A DNA stretch of 64,000 bases from a virus: positions 1-64,000 of IMG/VR virus record IMGVR_UViG_3300027782_000030, one strand, 5' to 3'. A program made the position numbers and the translations under genes. Positions 8,182 to 15,404 of the stretch are shown here, one piece after another. The first letter of the stretch is position 1; each line of letters starts with the position of its first letter. A model generated the notes under the pieces. It saw nothing but the letters and a program-made list of their open reading frames with translations, was not told where the DNA came from and did not search any database.

Positions 8182-8515
8182 GAGTAGTTCCAAATGTATT
8201 CAACGCTGGATTCAACTGTTTAATCAATTCTGTTTCACGGGCATGGGCTGGGCCCTTACCACGAATCGTTTCTAAGTGACCAAACACAAAAGCTTCAGGA
8301 CCATATTCACGCAGTGCGCGGCACAGGCCCCAAGTCTTGTTTTCTGTCATAGCCCGTTGTAGATGCTTCTGCATACGACGGGTAAGAGTGCGCCTTACAT
8401 TTCCGTTGTAGCACAGGGCAGTCAGACCAATGTACTGTTCTCCAGTCTTGGAATTCTGAATCATATAGATCAGGTGATTACGATCTGTTCGGCGCTTGCG
8501 TGTTGTTGTCATCAT
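8174..8515 (-). CDS. GIY-YIG endonuclease family protein
   Basis: 113 residues from ATG 8515 (or 8512). LIYMIQNSKTGEQYIGLT matches the GIY-YIG signature, followed by RRTLTRRMQKHLQRA and a conserved Glu region (ARETELIKQLNP). The sigma70 promoter at 8522-8550 puts the transcript start at about the ATG, so the mRNA is nearly leaderless and the longer upstream reading frame is ruled out. Likely a homing or phage-exclusion nuclease; neighbours show no split gene. Confidence 0.8.
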   Translation of the reverse strand: MMTTTRKRRTDRNHLIYMIQNSKTGEQYIGLTALCYNGNVRRTLTRRMQKHLQRAMTENKTWGLCRALREYGPEAFVFGHLETIRGKGPAHARETELIKQLNPALNTFGTTHD

Positions 8516-8521
8516 GTATAT

Positions 8522-8550
8522 ATTATAGCAAACCGCCCATTTATTGTCAA
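8522..8550 (-). promoter_or_regulatory. Sigma70-type promoter, leaderless start
   Basis: TTGACA (complement of 8545-8550), 17-bp spacer, perfect TATAAT (complement of 8522-8527). Only 6 nt separate the -10 box from the ATG of the GIY-YIG gene. Confidence 0.82.
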
Positions 8551-8578
8551 GTGTTGTTTTATACAACACTTTCCCACT

Positions 8579-8779
8579 CTATTTGACTTTTTTCAGGTAC
8601 TCTCTGCCTATTAGGCCTTGTTCAATTTCTTGCAATGCGGTAATAGCAGTTAGATTAGTTGTTTCAACTTTAGGTTTATAACCACGCTTTAATTCTCTTT
8701 GTCTTACAGCCGCAATTAAAATTAAATCATAACAATTACCAATTGCTTTAATAGCTTTTTCAGAACTAATTCTAGGCAT
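8579..8779 (-). CDS. rpoZ: RNA polymerase omega subunit homologue
   Basis: 66 residues from ATG 8779, chosen because AAAGGAAAT lies just upstream; an in-frame earlier start at 8830 lies inside dCMP deaminase. The conserved omega core is visible: IGNCYDLILIAAVRQRELKR, then GYKPKVE, and TAITALQEIEQGLIGREYL. In bacteria omega binds the beta-prime C-terminus and stabilises the core enzyme. A phage copy could replace or compete with host omega to redirect transcription, for example towards late promoters. A late-promoter-like box (8797-8804) lies upstream. The family call is strong; the role is inferred. Confidence 0.85.
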   Translation of the reverse strand: MPRISSEKAIKAIGNCYDLILIAAVRQRELKRGYKPKVETTNLTAITALQEIEQGLIGREYLKKVK

Positions 8780-8795
8780 ATAATTTCCTTTTGCT

Positions 8796-9248
8796 TTATT
8801 TATTAAAAACTTTTTGTATTTTAATACCACATTTATTTAAAAAATATACCCCATCTTCAGATCGGTAATCTTCTCCGTAATAGACTTCAGATATACCTGC
8901 TTGATATATTCCTTTCGCACATTCTAAACACGGAGCATGAGTTACAAATAAAGATGCTTTATTACCTGATCCATTAGTTTTTGCTAATTTCATTAATGCA
9001 TTCATTTCAGCATGTAATACTTCAGGTCTAGTTTTTAGTGTACAAGTATTATCTAATTCTTCACAAGGTGAAACAGGTATTTCATCTTCGCAATTGTTAT
9101 CCCAGCCAGCAGGCGTACCGTTATAACCATAACTGATAACACAATCATCTTTTACGATAACTGCACCAACTTGTAGCCTACGGGCATAACTTAATTGGGC
9201 AACTCGGGTAGCCCAATCCATATATAGATTAATAAATTTTTGTTTCAT
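8796..9248 (-). CDS. cd: Deoxycytidylate (dCMP) deaminase
   Basis: 150 residues. Zinc-deaminase motifs: HAEMNALMKLA (His ligand, catalytic Glu) and APCLECAKGIYQAG (two Cys ligands). The N-terminal part MDWATRVAQLSYARRLQVGA and GYNGTPAGWDNNCED are typical of phage dCMP deaminases. It converts dCMP to dUMP for dTTP synthesis and supports the NrdA/NrdB pathway encoded further right. It lies just downstream of tRNA-Gly(GCC) and may be read from the same transcript. Confidence 0.93.
   Translation of the reverse strand: MKQKFINLYMDWATRVAQLSYARRLQVGAVIVKDDCVISYGYNGTPAGWDNNCEDEIPVSPCEELDNTCTLKTRPEVLHAEMNALMKLAKTNGSGNKASLFVTHAPCLECAKGIYQAGISEVYYGEDYRSEDGVYFLNKCGIKIQKVFNK
8797..8804 (-). promoter_or_regulatory. 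T4-like late promoter box
   Basis: AATAAATA on the minus strand, 17 nt before the omega ATG, with a Shine-Dalgarno between. Confidence 0.45.
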
Positions 9249-9256
9249 TTGATGTT

Positions 9257-9330
9257 TGGAGCGGGTAGCGAGAATCGAACTCGCAAATAATCCTTGGCAA
9301 GGATTCAGGTTACCTTTACATCATACCCGC
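9257..9330 (-). tRNA. tRNA-Gly(GCC)
   Basis: Acceptor GCGGGTA/TACCCGC, anticodon loop TTGCCAA, T-loop TTCGATT, CCA encoded. The upstream radical SAM gene ends on the TGA formed by positions 8-10 of this tRNA. Confidence 0.93.
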
Positions 9331-10358
9331 GCTTTCAATGTAGCATTTACTCTACGAACACTGTGACTAATACCACAGTACTGTGTACACTTTGACATAA
9401 CATTCCTTAAGTTGTCAGTACCATACCAAAATCTTTTCAAGTCACCGTATCTCTTTATTTTAAACCCAGGGAACTTATGTGAGAAGCATAAACGGGCAAT
9501 CCCATCCATATCTACCATAATATTTCTGTCGAAGGAATTACAAATCAATTTTTCAGTACCTCGACCATTCCAACCGATCACCGCATCGTTGTTTTTGTGA
9601 ACACTACGATGGTACATCTCAACTGTTTCAATCCATTCAGGATCTAAACTTAGGTTATATTTTTCATTACAATCATTTAATATTTTAAACAACCCTTCAT
9701 GATCTCTAATGACATTGTTGTCGTAAAACTTATCAGCCCGTTGTTTGCCATCTTTATCTATCAGTGTACCAAACATTGGCTGAAGCCAATTTAATTTTAA
9801 CTTATCTGCTTTTAGATCATTCAATACAAAGTCATAAAATTTATCTAAATCTCTGTAATTTTGTTCGCACATTATAGACATTGCGTATACAGGATTAGAT
9901 TTATTTAATTCTTTTCTTGCTTGAAGCAATAGACGAATAGCATTAACAGCCATATCAAATGATCCTACCATGCCTCTAGTTGAATCATGTACTTCAGGTA
10001 TATAACTGTTTAGTGATATAGTAATCTCAGTTGGACCTTCAACGATTAACTTTTTAGCCATTGACAAATCAGTAACCATTGTACCGTTCATCACTGATAA
10101 ACATCTTAGTCCTAATTGGCGACAATATCTAGTAATTGGCCAATATCTTTCAGGATTCATTAATGCTTCACCGCCACATATTACTACTGCACCATGTGGA
10201 TTTAATTCATGAAATTCCTGAATAATATTCCCGCGTTCTTCTATAGTGATATGAGTAGGTAATACAACTTCTTCCCTAGTCCAATACATGCAGGTTTTAC
10301 ATTTTAGATTACACTGTAAGTTAGTATCTAAGAATAGAAATTTTGGCGGGTGATTCAT
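9321..10358 (-). CDS. Radical SAM protein with SPASM-like C-terminal cysteines
   Basis: 345 residues. CX3CX2C at Cys16, Cys20 and Cys23 (QCNLKCKTCMYW) binds the SAM [4Fe-4S] cluster, and VVICGGEALMNPE is the GGE motif. A C-terminal region LICNSFDRNIMVDMDGIARL plus Cys-rich SKCTQYCGISH resembles SPASM/Twitch cluster domains of peptide- or small-molecule-modifying enzymes. The ATG lies 5 nt after a CATAAATA box and has no Shine-Dalgarno. The stop lies inside tRNA-Gly. Substrate unknown. Confidence 0.85.
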   Translation of the reverse strand: MNHPPKFLFLDTNLQCNLKCKTCMYWTREEVVLPTHITIEERGNIIQEFHELNPHGAVVICGGEALMNPERYWPITRYCRQLGLRCLSVMNGTMVTDLSMAKKLIVEGPTEITISLNSYIPEVHDSTRGMVGSFDMAVNAIRLLLQARKELNKSNPVYAMSIMCEQNYRDLDKFYDFVLNDLKADKLKLNWLQPMFGTLIDKDGKQRADKFYDNNVIRDHEGLFKILNDCNEKYNLSLDPEWIETVEMYHRSVHKNNDAVIGWNGRGTEKLICNSFDRNIMVDMDGIARLCFSHKFPGFKIKRYGDLKRFWYGTDNLRNVMSKCTQYCGISHSVRRVNATLKARV

Positions 10359-10363
10359 TAATC

Positions 10364-10371
10364 TATTTATG
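10364..10371 (-). promoter_or_regulatory. Late promoter box, leaderless start
   Basis: CATAAATA on the minus strand, 5 nt before ATG 10358; transcription would begin at about the ATG. No Shine-Dalgarno is present. Confidence 0.6.
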
Positions 10372-11035
10372 CAGGTTTATGCCCACTACTGTCAGTACCT
10401 GTTAATATCCAAGACTTTTCATGTCCTATTTGTATTGTAGGATCTCCCCATATAGTATATCCTAATTGTTTTACTCTGTGACAAAATCCTGTATCTTCTG
10501 ATAAAAAGGTTTCTCTTTCACTATCAGAAAATACTAGAGGTTTGAACCACGGGAATGTCAATGATTCAAATACACCCTTTTGAACACCCATGAATCCCAT
10601 GCCAGTTGCTAATAATTCAATTCGCTCGCCATTAACATCGACCTCATTCCTAGGCATCCAATTCATTGTGTTTTTTTCTTTACCTTCAACTGCCTGTGCG
10701 TATATTTTATTATTGTGTTGAATATAAAATCCAGTTACAATTTTATGTTCGGGGTTACTAATTAGTTTTTCTAAATCCTTAGGTGTCCAAACGCTATCAC
10801 TATCAATCCAAACAATCCAATCGTATTTTACTTTTCCATTAAATGGCTTGAAATCTTTAGGAGGATATCCTGTTCCACCTAATAACCAATTACGGCAATT
10901 ATAAATTACAGGTGTATAAGTAGTGCTAACATTAAATGCTATACCTTCTTTGTTTAACCAATTAACCGTATTAGTCCAACATGTCACCCACGTTCTACTA
11001 AATGACATTCCAGGAAAACAAAATACTATATTCAT
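10367..11035 (-). CDS. GT-A type glycosyltransferase
   Basis: 222 residues. A DxD-like motif sits in YDWIVWIDSDSVWTPKDLE and the C-terminal acceptor/metal region is SEDTGFCHRVKQLGYTIWGD followed by IGHEKSW. This layout is typical of the family 2-like glycosyltransferases found in aquatic T4-like phages. It could decorate phage DNA, virion or host surface glycan. It is read downstream of tRNA-Val, with no clear own promoter or Shine-Dalgarno. Confidence 0.75.
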   Translation of the reverse strand: MNIVFCFPGMSFSRTWVTCWTNTVNWLNKEGIAFNVSTTYTPVIYNCRNWLLGGTGYPPKDFKPFNGKVKYDWIVWIDSDSVWTPKDLEKLISNPEHKIVTGFYIQHNNKIYAQAVEGKEKNTMNWMPRNEVDVNGERIELLATGMGFMGVQKGVFESLTFPWFKPLVFSDSERETFLSEDTGFCHRVKQLGYTIWGDPTIQIGHEKSWILTGTDSSGHKPA

Positions 11036-11049
11036 AATTATTATTAATT

Positions 11050-11123
11050 TGGTGCCTCGTGACAGAATCGAACTGCCGAAACCGCCGTGTAAAGACGGAG
11101 TTATACCATTTAACTAACGAGGC
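11050..11123 (-). tRNA. tRNA-Val(TAC)
   Basis: Acceptor GCCTCGT/ACGAGGC, anticodon loop TTTACAC, T-stem GGCAG/CTGTC, CCA encoded. Confidence 0.92.
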
Positions 11124-11133
11124 TTTTTTACTT

Positions 11134-11262
11134 TTAACCTTGCCCTCTATATTTTTTAAAACTTCTTTTTTCTGTTTTATTTAGAGTGCTAGTCTTAACC
11201 TTTCCACCTTGACTAGTTCGTTTAACAACCGATTTTGTAGTACCCTCAGATGCCTTAGCCAT
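11134..11262 (-). CDS. Small basic phage protein, 42 aa
   Basis: Begins MAKASEGTTKSVVKRTSQGG and ends FKKYRGQG. AAGGAT lies 7 nt before the ATG. It is very Lys/Arg/Ser/Thr-rich and probably unstructured, similar in style to tiny basic proteins recurring in T4-like phages of aquatic bacteria. It may bind nucleic acid. It sits immediately upstream of tRNA-Val. Confidence 0.65.
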   Translation of the reverse strand: MAKASEGTTKSVVKRTSQGGKVKTSTLNKTEKRSFKKYRGQG

Positions 11263-11321
11263 ATAATATCCTTTTTAAAAATGTACAGTATTTACTTAGA
11301 ATACAGATACAGAAAAAAATA

Positions 11322-11759
11322 TTAAGCTAGGTATTCGTAATTGACAGTTTCTTTATTGGCTCTGAATACCGAAGCCCCATTCTTTAAATGAAATCTACGG
11401 GCCATTTCAGTTGGTGGGCTTAATGTTACAAACCTACTAATATGGGGTTTATTGGATTTAATGTAGTCTACTGCGTTTAAAATTAAATCTCTTCCAGCAC
11501 CTGGCTTATAACTCCATATAGTATAGAATATAGCCATGTTAGGATTGCTACCAAGATTAAACAATTCACTTTCTGTTGTAGGTATTTGATCTTGATAACT
11601 AACACAAGTAATTGCTTTTACCGTATTATTTTCGTCTTTTAAAACAAATATGTCTCTATTATTTCCTATTCTAATTGAATGTGGTATATTAGGACGAACG
11701 GGGTCCTCAGCCAAACGGGTAAACAATTCATCTTGGTCTGATTTAATCAAGTATAACAT
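11322..11759 (-). CDS. GNAT-type N-acetyltransferase-like protein
   Basis: 145 residues from ATG 11759. The region SYKPGAGRDLILNAVDYIKS followed by RFVTLSPPTEMARRFHLKNG and GASVF fits the acetyl-CoA-binding and C-terminal blocks of GNAT folds. The longer frame reaching 11858 is rejected because it would start inside tRNA-Leu. An AATAAATA box ends 5 nt before the ATG and there is no Shine-Dalgarno, so the mRNA is probably leaderless. Acceptor unknown. Confidence 0.65.
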   Translation of the reverse strand: MLYLIKSDQDELFTRLAEDPVRPNIPHSIRIGNNRDIFVLKDENNTVKAITCVSYQDQIPTTESELFNLGSNPNMAIFYTIWSYKPGAGRDLILNAVDYIKSNKPHISRFVTLSPPTEMARRFHLKNGASVFRANKETVNYEYLA

Positions 11760-11764
11760 ATTGC

Positions 11765-11772
11765 TATTTATT
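11765..11772 (-). promoter_or_regulatory. Late promoter box, leaderless start
   Basis: AATAAATA on the minus strand, 5 nt before ATG 11759. Confidence 0.55.
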
Positions 11773-11797
11773 ATATGTAGATATAAAAGATATATTT

Positions 11798-11881
11798 TGG
11801 TGCCCCAGGTCGGACTCGAACCGACACGCATTTCTGCACTGGCTTCTAAGACCAGCATGGCTACCGTTACATCACCGGGGC
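11798..11881 (-). tRNA. tRNA-Leu(TAG)
   Basis: Acceptor GCCCCGG/CTGGGGC, anticodon stem CTGGT/GCCAG with loop CTTAGAA, long variable arm, CCA encoded. Confidence 0.93.
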
Positions 11882-11890
11882 TAATATAAT

Positions 11891-11964
11891 TGGAGCGGGT
11901 AGAGGGAATCGAACCCTCGTATGCAGCTTGGAAGGCTGCCGTTCTACCATTGAACTACACCCGC
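11891..11964 (-). tRNA. tRNA-Gly(TCC)
   Basis: Acceptor GCGGGTG/TACCCGC, anticodon stem GCAGC/GCTGC with loop CTTCCAA, CCA encoded. Confidence 0.94.
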
Positions 11965-11969
11965 ACTGT

Positions 11970-12059
11970 TGGTGGAAGCGGTGAGATTCGAACTCACGGA
12001 CCCCTTTCAGGGCCTTTAGTTTTCAAGACTAACGCAATAGGCCTCTCTGCCACGCTTCC
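11970..12059 (-). tRNA. tRNA-Ser(TGA)
   Basis: Acceptor GGAAGCG/CGCTTCC, anticodon loop CTTGAAA, long variable arm typical of serine tRNAs, CCA encoded. Confidence 0.94.
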
Positions 12060-12317
12060 TATATAGGGTGCTCTGCGTCCCTCGGCGGTAGTTATAGTAC
12101 ATCAAGCATATAGACCTCAGAACAACAATTAGTTCTTACCACATACTATCACACATACTTCACCCGCTCACGACAGGGACCGTTCTCGCATTGCCAGCGC
12201 CGGTTAGGTTAGACCGCATGTCGCCATGTGAAGATATTACTCTTCAGAACCACCCGTACATATCACTGTACTTCATATCCTCTGGGTCAGAGTATCCGTT
12301 GATTAGACGGAACGTCT
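12060..12317 (-). other. Inter-tRNA spacer, 258 bp, possible structured RNA or gene relic
   Basis: There is no intact gene of usual size between tRNA-Ser(GCT) and tRNA-Ser(TGA). The stretch is clearly richer in G+C than its surroundings. On the minus strand one frame reads ...LINGYSDPEDMKYSDMYGWF, hits a TGA, and then continues in the same frame as RVISSHGDMRSNLTGAGNAR for about 27 codons. It may be a decayed gene, a short translated ORF or a non-coding RNA; the sequence alone does not decide. Confidence 0.35.
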
Positions 12318-12405
12318 TGGCGGAGCGTTAGGGAGTCGAACCCTATCAACGATTACTCGTTGTACAGATTAGCAATCTGCTGCCTTACCATCCGGCCCAC
12401 GCTCC
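12318..12405 (-). tRNA. tRNA-Ser(GCT)
   Basis: Acceptor GGAGCGT/ACGCTCC, anticodon loop TTGCTAA, long variable arm, discriminator G, CCA encoded. Confidence 0.94.
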
Positions 12406-12413
12406 ATAATGGA

Positions 12414-12475
12414 TGAAAGAAGTGCGGGGGAAGGAGCAGTTACTCATCATCCGTTGTTTATCCCACACTCTTTCA
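12414..12475 (-). ncRNA. Inter-tRNA hairpin between tRNA-CAT and tRNA-Ser(GCT)
   Basis: In the minus-strand RNA, TGAAAGAGTGTGGG pairs with CCCGCACTTCTTTCA (one bulge, one G-U). The loop is about 33 nt. Similar hairpins separate other tRNAs in this cluster. Confidence 0.45.
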
Positions 12476-12478
12476 ACT

Positions 12479-12555
12479 TGGTGCCTCCGGAGGGACTTGA
12501 ACCCCCAACCAACGGCTTATGAGGCCGCTGCTCTAACCGATTGAGCTACAAAGGC
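12479..12555 (-). tRNA. tRNA with CAT anticodon (Met or Ile2)
   Basis: Acceptor GCCTTTG/CGGAGGC, anticodon stem GCGGC/GCCGT with loop CTCATAA, CCA encoded. The paired G1-C72 argues against initiator tRNA. Elongator Met and lysidine-modified Ile cannot be separated from sequence alone. The HNH gene's TAG stop is formed by positions 8-10. Confidence 0.9.
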
Positions 12556-12974
12556 AATTCTTTTTTGTAATACTTTGCTAAATTATTCTTAGACCAACGA
12601 CCATTTCCCCGATTTGCACCAGCGAAATTTTCTGTTTGACTATGACAATTGGGACAAAGCAATCGCAAATTCTTTGGTTCGTTATTGTCAGCATTGCCAT
12701 CTATATGATCTACCTGCAAAACAATCTCTTTGCCATTGTATTCTGAAATACTACAGCATTCACATTTATAACCTCGTAACTCTGAAAGAATCTTTCTAAT
12801 TCTAGGTCTATGTGATACTTTACCCTCCATAAATTCTTGCTTACTTTTTTCGTGTATTTGTTTGGACCTTAGTTCAAGTTGACACTTATTGTTGCAGTAC
12901 TTATGTGTATAAGTATAACCCTTAAAAGGGATAAGGCTATCGCAATTCAGACATTTAAAAATATTATTTTTCAT
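12546..12974 (-). CDS. HNH endonuclease (homing type)
   Basis: 142 residues. An N-terminal zinc-ribbon-like part (FKCLNCDSLIPFKGY, YCNNKCQ) precedes the HNH core: YKCECC, VLQVDHIDGNADNNEPKNLR and LLCPNCHSQTENFAG. It is free-standing in the tRNA array and its TAG stop is supplied by nucleotides 8-10 of the downstream tRNA, so the gene inserted flush with the tRNA. Upstream is a CATAAATA box at 12997-13004. Probably a homing endonuclease cutting phages that lack it. Confidence 0.88.
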   Translation of the reverse strand: MKNNIFKCLNCDSLIPFKGYTYTHKYCNNKCQLELRSKQIHEKSKQEFMEGKVSHRPRIRKILSELRGYKCECCSISEYNGKEIVLQVDHIDGNADNNEPKNLRLLCPNCHSQTENFAGANRGNGRWSKNNLAKYYKKELPL

Positions 12975-12996
12975 GGTTAAAGCACTCTCTACTACT

Positions 12997-13004
12997 TATT
13001 TATG
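12997..13004 (-). promoter_or_regulatory. T4-like late promoter box
   Basis: CATAAATA on the minus strand, 22 nt before the HNH ATG. Confidence 0.45.
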
Positions 13005-13032
13005 CCTTAACCGAAATAATCATTTGTATACT

Positions 13033-13118
13033 TGGTGCCCGGGGCCGGACTCGAACCGGCACGCCTTGTGAGCGAGAGATTTTAAGTCTCTTGTGTCTAC
13101 CTATTTCACCACCCGGGC
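13033..13118 (-). tRNA. tRNA-Leu(TAA)
   Basis: Acceptor GCCCGGG/CCCGGGC, anticodon stem AGAGA/TCTCT with loop CTTAAAA, long variable arm, CCA encoded. It follows its own sigma70 promoter. Confidence 0.95.
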
Positions 13119-13160
13119 GTTAATTTTTAAAGAACTTCTGATTTCTCAGTGTATGTATAC

Positions 13161-13189
13161 ATTGTACACGACACCTGAACATTTGTCAA
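13161..13189 (-). promoter_or_regulatory. Sigma70-type promoter of tRNA operon
   Basis: TTGACA (complement of 13184-13189), 17-bp spacer, TACAAT (complement of 13161-13166), about 40 nt upstream of tRNA-Leu(TAA). Confidence 0.8.
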
Positions 13190-13765
13190 TTATTTTAAGA
13201 GGCTTTCTACCCGATCTACAACTAGATCCCAATGTTCAGTAAACCTGTGACCACCGTTCTCTAAGACGGTCGTTGTTGCGTAAGGAAAGCCTTCTAGCAT
13301 AGACTCATAGGGGATGACCTCATCATCTTTAGCGACAAACAAGCTTATCAAGCTAGGTTCATATATCCTACGAACATATTCTCGCATATCGTCTAGCTTA
13401 TCCAAGTGGGCTAGAGAAACCAAAAATTCTTCACCAGTATGATAGTTTTTATTGGGTCCCAACTTCTCCTTAAGAGTCTCACTGGGTGTAACACTAGGGT
13501 TGACTAACACAGCACAACTGTCATATAAGTGACCGAAATGATTTGCGTAGAATGCTCCTAGACTAGTGCCAACGAATACCAATTTTTCATCTGGTCCCCT
13601 AGTTTTCATAAAGTTATGCACAATATTGTGCATTAGCGAGAACACTTCATCGGGGTCAAAAGGAAGATCGGGAGCGATTACCTTATCGTCGCCGAACCGT
13701 TCCTTAAGCGCAGTGACCTTATCACTAGCACCTGAACTCGCAAAACCGTGTAAGTAAACTATCAT
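13190..13765 (-). CDS. YqiA/UPF0227-like alpha/beta-hydrolase
   Basis: 191 residues from ATG 13765; a TTG four codons earlier is less likely. MIVYLHGFASSG gives the oxyanion-hole region, FVGTSLGAFYANH the nucleophile elbow (GxSxG), VAKDDEVIPYE the acid and NGGHRFTEH the catalytic His. Length matches the YqiA esterase family. There is no signal peptide, so it acts in the cytoplasm. It is driven by the promoter at 13797-13825, which suggests early expression. Substrate unknown. Confidence 0.82.
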   Translation of the reverse strand: MIVYLHGFASSGASDKVTALKERFGDDKVIAPDLPFDPDEVFSLMHNIVHNFMKTRGPDEKLVFVGTSLGAFYANHFGHLYDSCAVLVNPSVTPSETLKEKLGPNKNYHTGEEFLVSLAHLDKLDDMREYVRRIYEPSLISLFVAKDDEVIPYESMLEGFPYATTTVLENGGHRFTEHWDLVVDRVESLLK

Positions 13766-13796
13766 GTTGATGTCCAAAAGTTTCTATCTGAACTAT

Positions 13797-13825
13797 AGTA
13801 TAGCAAACTATAAAATAATTGTCAA
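13797..13825 (-). promoter_or_regulatory. Sigma70-type promoter
   Basis: TTGACA (complement of 13820-13825), 17-bp spacer, TATACT (complement of 13797-13802), upstream of the YqiA-like gene. Confidence 0.82.
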
Positions 13826-14451
13826 ATTTTGGATGCGATATTATCAGGAAGATTCTTTAAATCAAAGCCTAAATTAGCTAATTTTTCTTTACCTTGTGGA
13901 CTTAATTTGACAAATCCAACTATTATCTTTTCATGCGGTTCACCCTGAATTAATCTAGTATAATGATATCCATCAGGGTTTAATTCTAATATCTTTTTAC
14001 CAGTTAAAAACTCAGCATATTTATTGTCAATTGGCTTTGCGCCTGCTTTAAGCATTATTTTTTCAGCAGGTCCGCTTACTTCTGCCCATGCTCTTTTTGT
14101 TTTAATGTCATCATTTTTGAGCATATTATAATCTTTTAATCCTTGTGTAGTGGCTTTATATTTACCTTCAGGATTAAGTTCTGTTTCAGTAGCACTAGCA
14201 ATCATTTTAAAATTATCCGTATTAGGTACTTGTTTATAAACACCTAATGCAGTTATGTGATCACCACGGCGAACTACTTTCCAATAACCAGGATCATTTG
14301 CTAATTCTTCAGGACTATTGGCACTTTTAAAGCCGCCAATCTTTTTGTAACTACGCTGAAGCATATCCCATATTTTATCCGCATACTTCATTTTTTCTTC
14401 AGGAGTATGTAGATTAAGAACCTTTTCAACTAATAATTGATGATAACGCAT
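13822..14451 (-). CDS. Phage protein of unknown function, 209 aa
   Basis: MRYHQLLVEKVLNLHTPEEK opens the protein. A middle segment (WKVVRRGDHITALGVYKQVP, then SATETELNPEGKYKATTQGL) and KRAWAEVSGPAEKIMLKAGA have the flavour of a GNAT or related alpha/beta domain, but no acetyl-CoA motif is clear. The CATAAATA box ends 4 nt before the ATG and there is no Shine-Dalgarno, so late leaderless expression is likely. It may be a virion-associated protein. Confidence 0.6.
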   Translation of the reverse strand: MRYHQLLVEKVLNLHTPEEKMKYADKIWDMLQRSYKKIGGFKSANSPEELANDPGYWKVVRRGDHITALGVYKQVPNTDNFKMIASATETELNPEGKYKATTQGLKDYNMLKNDDIKTKRAWAEVSGPAEKIMLKAGAKPIDNKYAEFLTGKKILELNPDGYHYTRLIQGEPHEKIIVGFVKLSPQGKEKLANLGFDLKNLPDNIASKI

Positions 14452-14455
14452 CTAG

Positions 14456-14463
14456 TATTTATG
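14456..14463 (-). promoter_or_regulatory. Late promoter box, leaderless start
   Basis: CATAAATA on the minus strand, 4 nt before ATG 14451. Confidence 0.6.
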
Positions 14464-14490
14464 CAATGCGGCAATATCATATCTACAATG

Positions 14491-14498
14491 CATAAATA
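14491..14498 (+). promoter_or_regulatory. Late promoter box, near-leaderless start
   Basis: CATAAATA on the plus strand, 7 nt before ATG 14506; divergent from the box at 14456-14463. Confidence 0.6.
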
Positions 14499-14505
14499 AC
14501 AATGT

Positions 14506-15396
14506 ATGAACAATATCTATTTAGTTTCGTTTCTTGGTGGAGGAGGTGGTGATTTTTTATGCTCTCAAATTTCTAAAGACTGTAATTTTTATCCATTAGA
14601 ATATACAATTAATTCTGTTACTAATACCTGTGATTTAACAAATCCATTTTTAAAATGGAATATTGACTTAAAAAATCATCTTAGATTTAAAGTATTAGAA
14701 ATTTCTGATGTTATCTTAGAAGAAATAGATTTATATTATAATGAAAAAAATTTAGTAGCACCTACTCATTTTTTTGGTAATCTTAGTGAAATTAAATTGC
14801 CTAGGCTTAAAGGAGTTCACCTATACACTAAACAATTTTTTCCCCTTTTCTATCTGTTGTTATGGATAAAAAGATGGGTTCTCATACAAGAGTTTGAAAA
14901 TAAAGAGATTTTTTTAAGAAAGGTAATAAGTGCTAGTAGTTTGCCCAATGATGCCTATGCTAAAATCTTTAGAGATAAAATAGCAGATAATATATTGGCA
15001 AATAGAAATTTTGTGTATGAGTTTGAACTAAGAGCCGCAACCAGATTATTTCGTAATGCTATAGATTGCGTTGAATGGTTTTATAGATATTATTGTTTTG
15101 TTTTTGCCTTTCCTAATCCTCACACCGTATCTAAAGATTGGATTCCATATAATATAGATAATCTCTACTTAGACCCAGTTAATAACTCAGAAGAATTTTG
15201 TCAACTGTTCAATATGGAAAAACCAATCGATCCTGAAATTATTGTATCATACTATTCTAAAAATTTACAGGTAATCGAAGAAATATTCGGCGAACCATAT
15301 GAAGTTTTTATTCTAGGTGACTGGTTATCAAAATTAAAAAAATGGATTGAACTTAAATGTCCAAATTCATATTCAGTCGATTTTAAAATTTTATAG
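14506..15396 (+). CDS. Tandem paralogue A, sulfotransferase/P-loop-like, unknown
   Basis: 296 residues. The N-terminal glycine-rich loop SFLGGGGGDFLCSQISKD follows a hydrophobic strand and looks like a nucleotide- or PAPS-binding loop. The C-terminal block (WIPYNIDNLYLDPVNNSEEF, GEPYEVFILGDWLSKL) is nearly identical to the next gene, so this is a recent tandem duplication. Conserved aromatic/basic stretch FYLLLWIKRWVLIQE in both. The late-promoter box lies 7 nt upstream. Sulfotransferase-like identity is only a suggestion. Confidence 0.6.
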   Translation: MNNIYLVSFLGGGGGDFLCSQISKDCNFYPLEYTINSVTNTCDLTNPFLKWNIDLKNHLRFKVLEISDVILEEIDLYYNEKNLVAPTHFFGNLSEIKLPRLKGVHLYTKQFFPLFYLLLWIKRWVLIQEFENKEIFLRKVISASSLPNDAYAKIFRDKIADNILANRNFVYEFELRAATRLFRNAIDCVEWFYRYYCFVFAFPNPHTVSKDWIPYNIDNLYLDPVNNSEEFCQLFNMEKPIDPEIIVSYYSKNLQVIEEIFGEPYEVFILGDWLSKLKKWIELKCPNSYSVDFKIL

Positions 15397-15404
15397 GAAA
15401 ATCA

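Noticed and set aside
8516-8569. Longer start for the GIY-YIG gene
   Set aside because: A perfect sigma70 promoter occupies this stretch, so it is not transcribed as part of the gene.
11760-11858. Longer start for the GNAT-like gene
   Set aside because: It would begin inside tRNA-Leu(TAG) and cover the late box next to ATG 11759.
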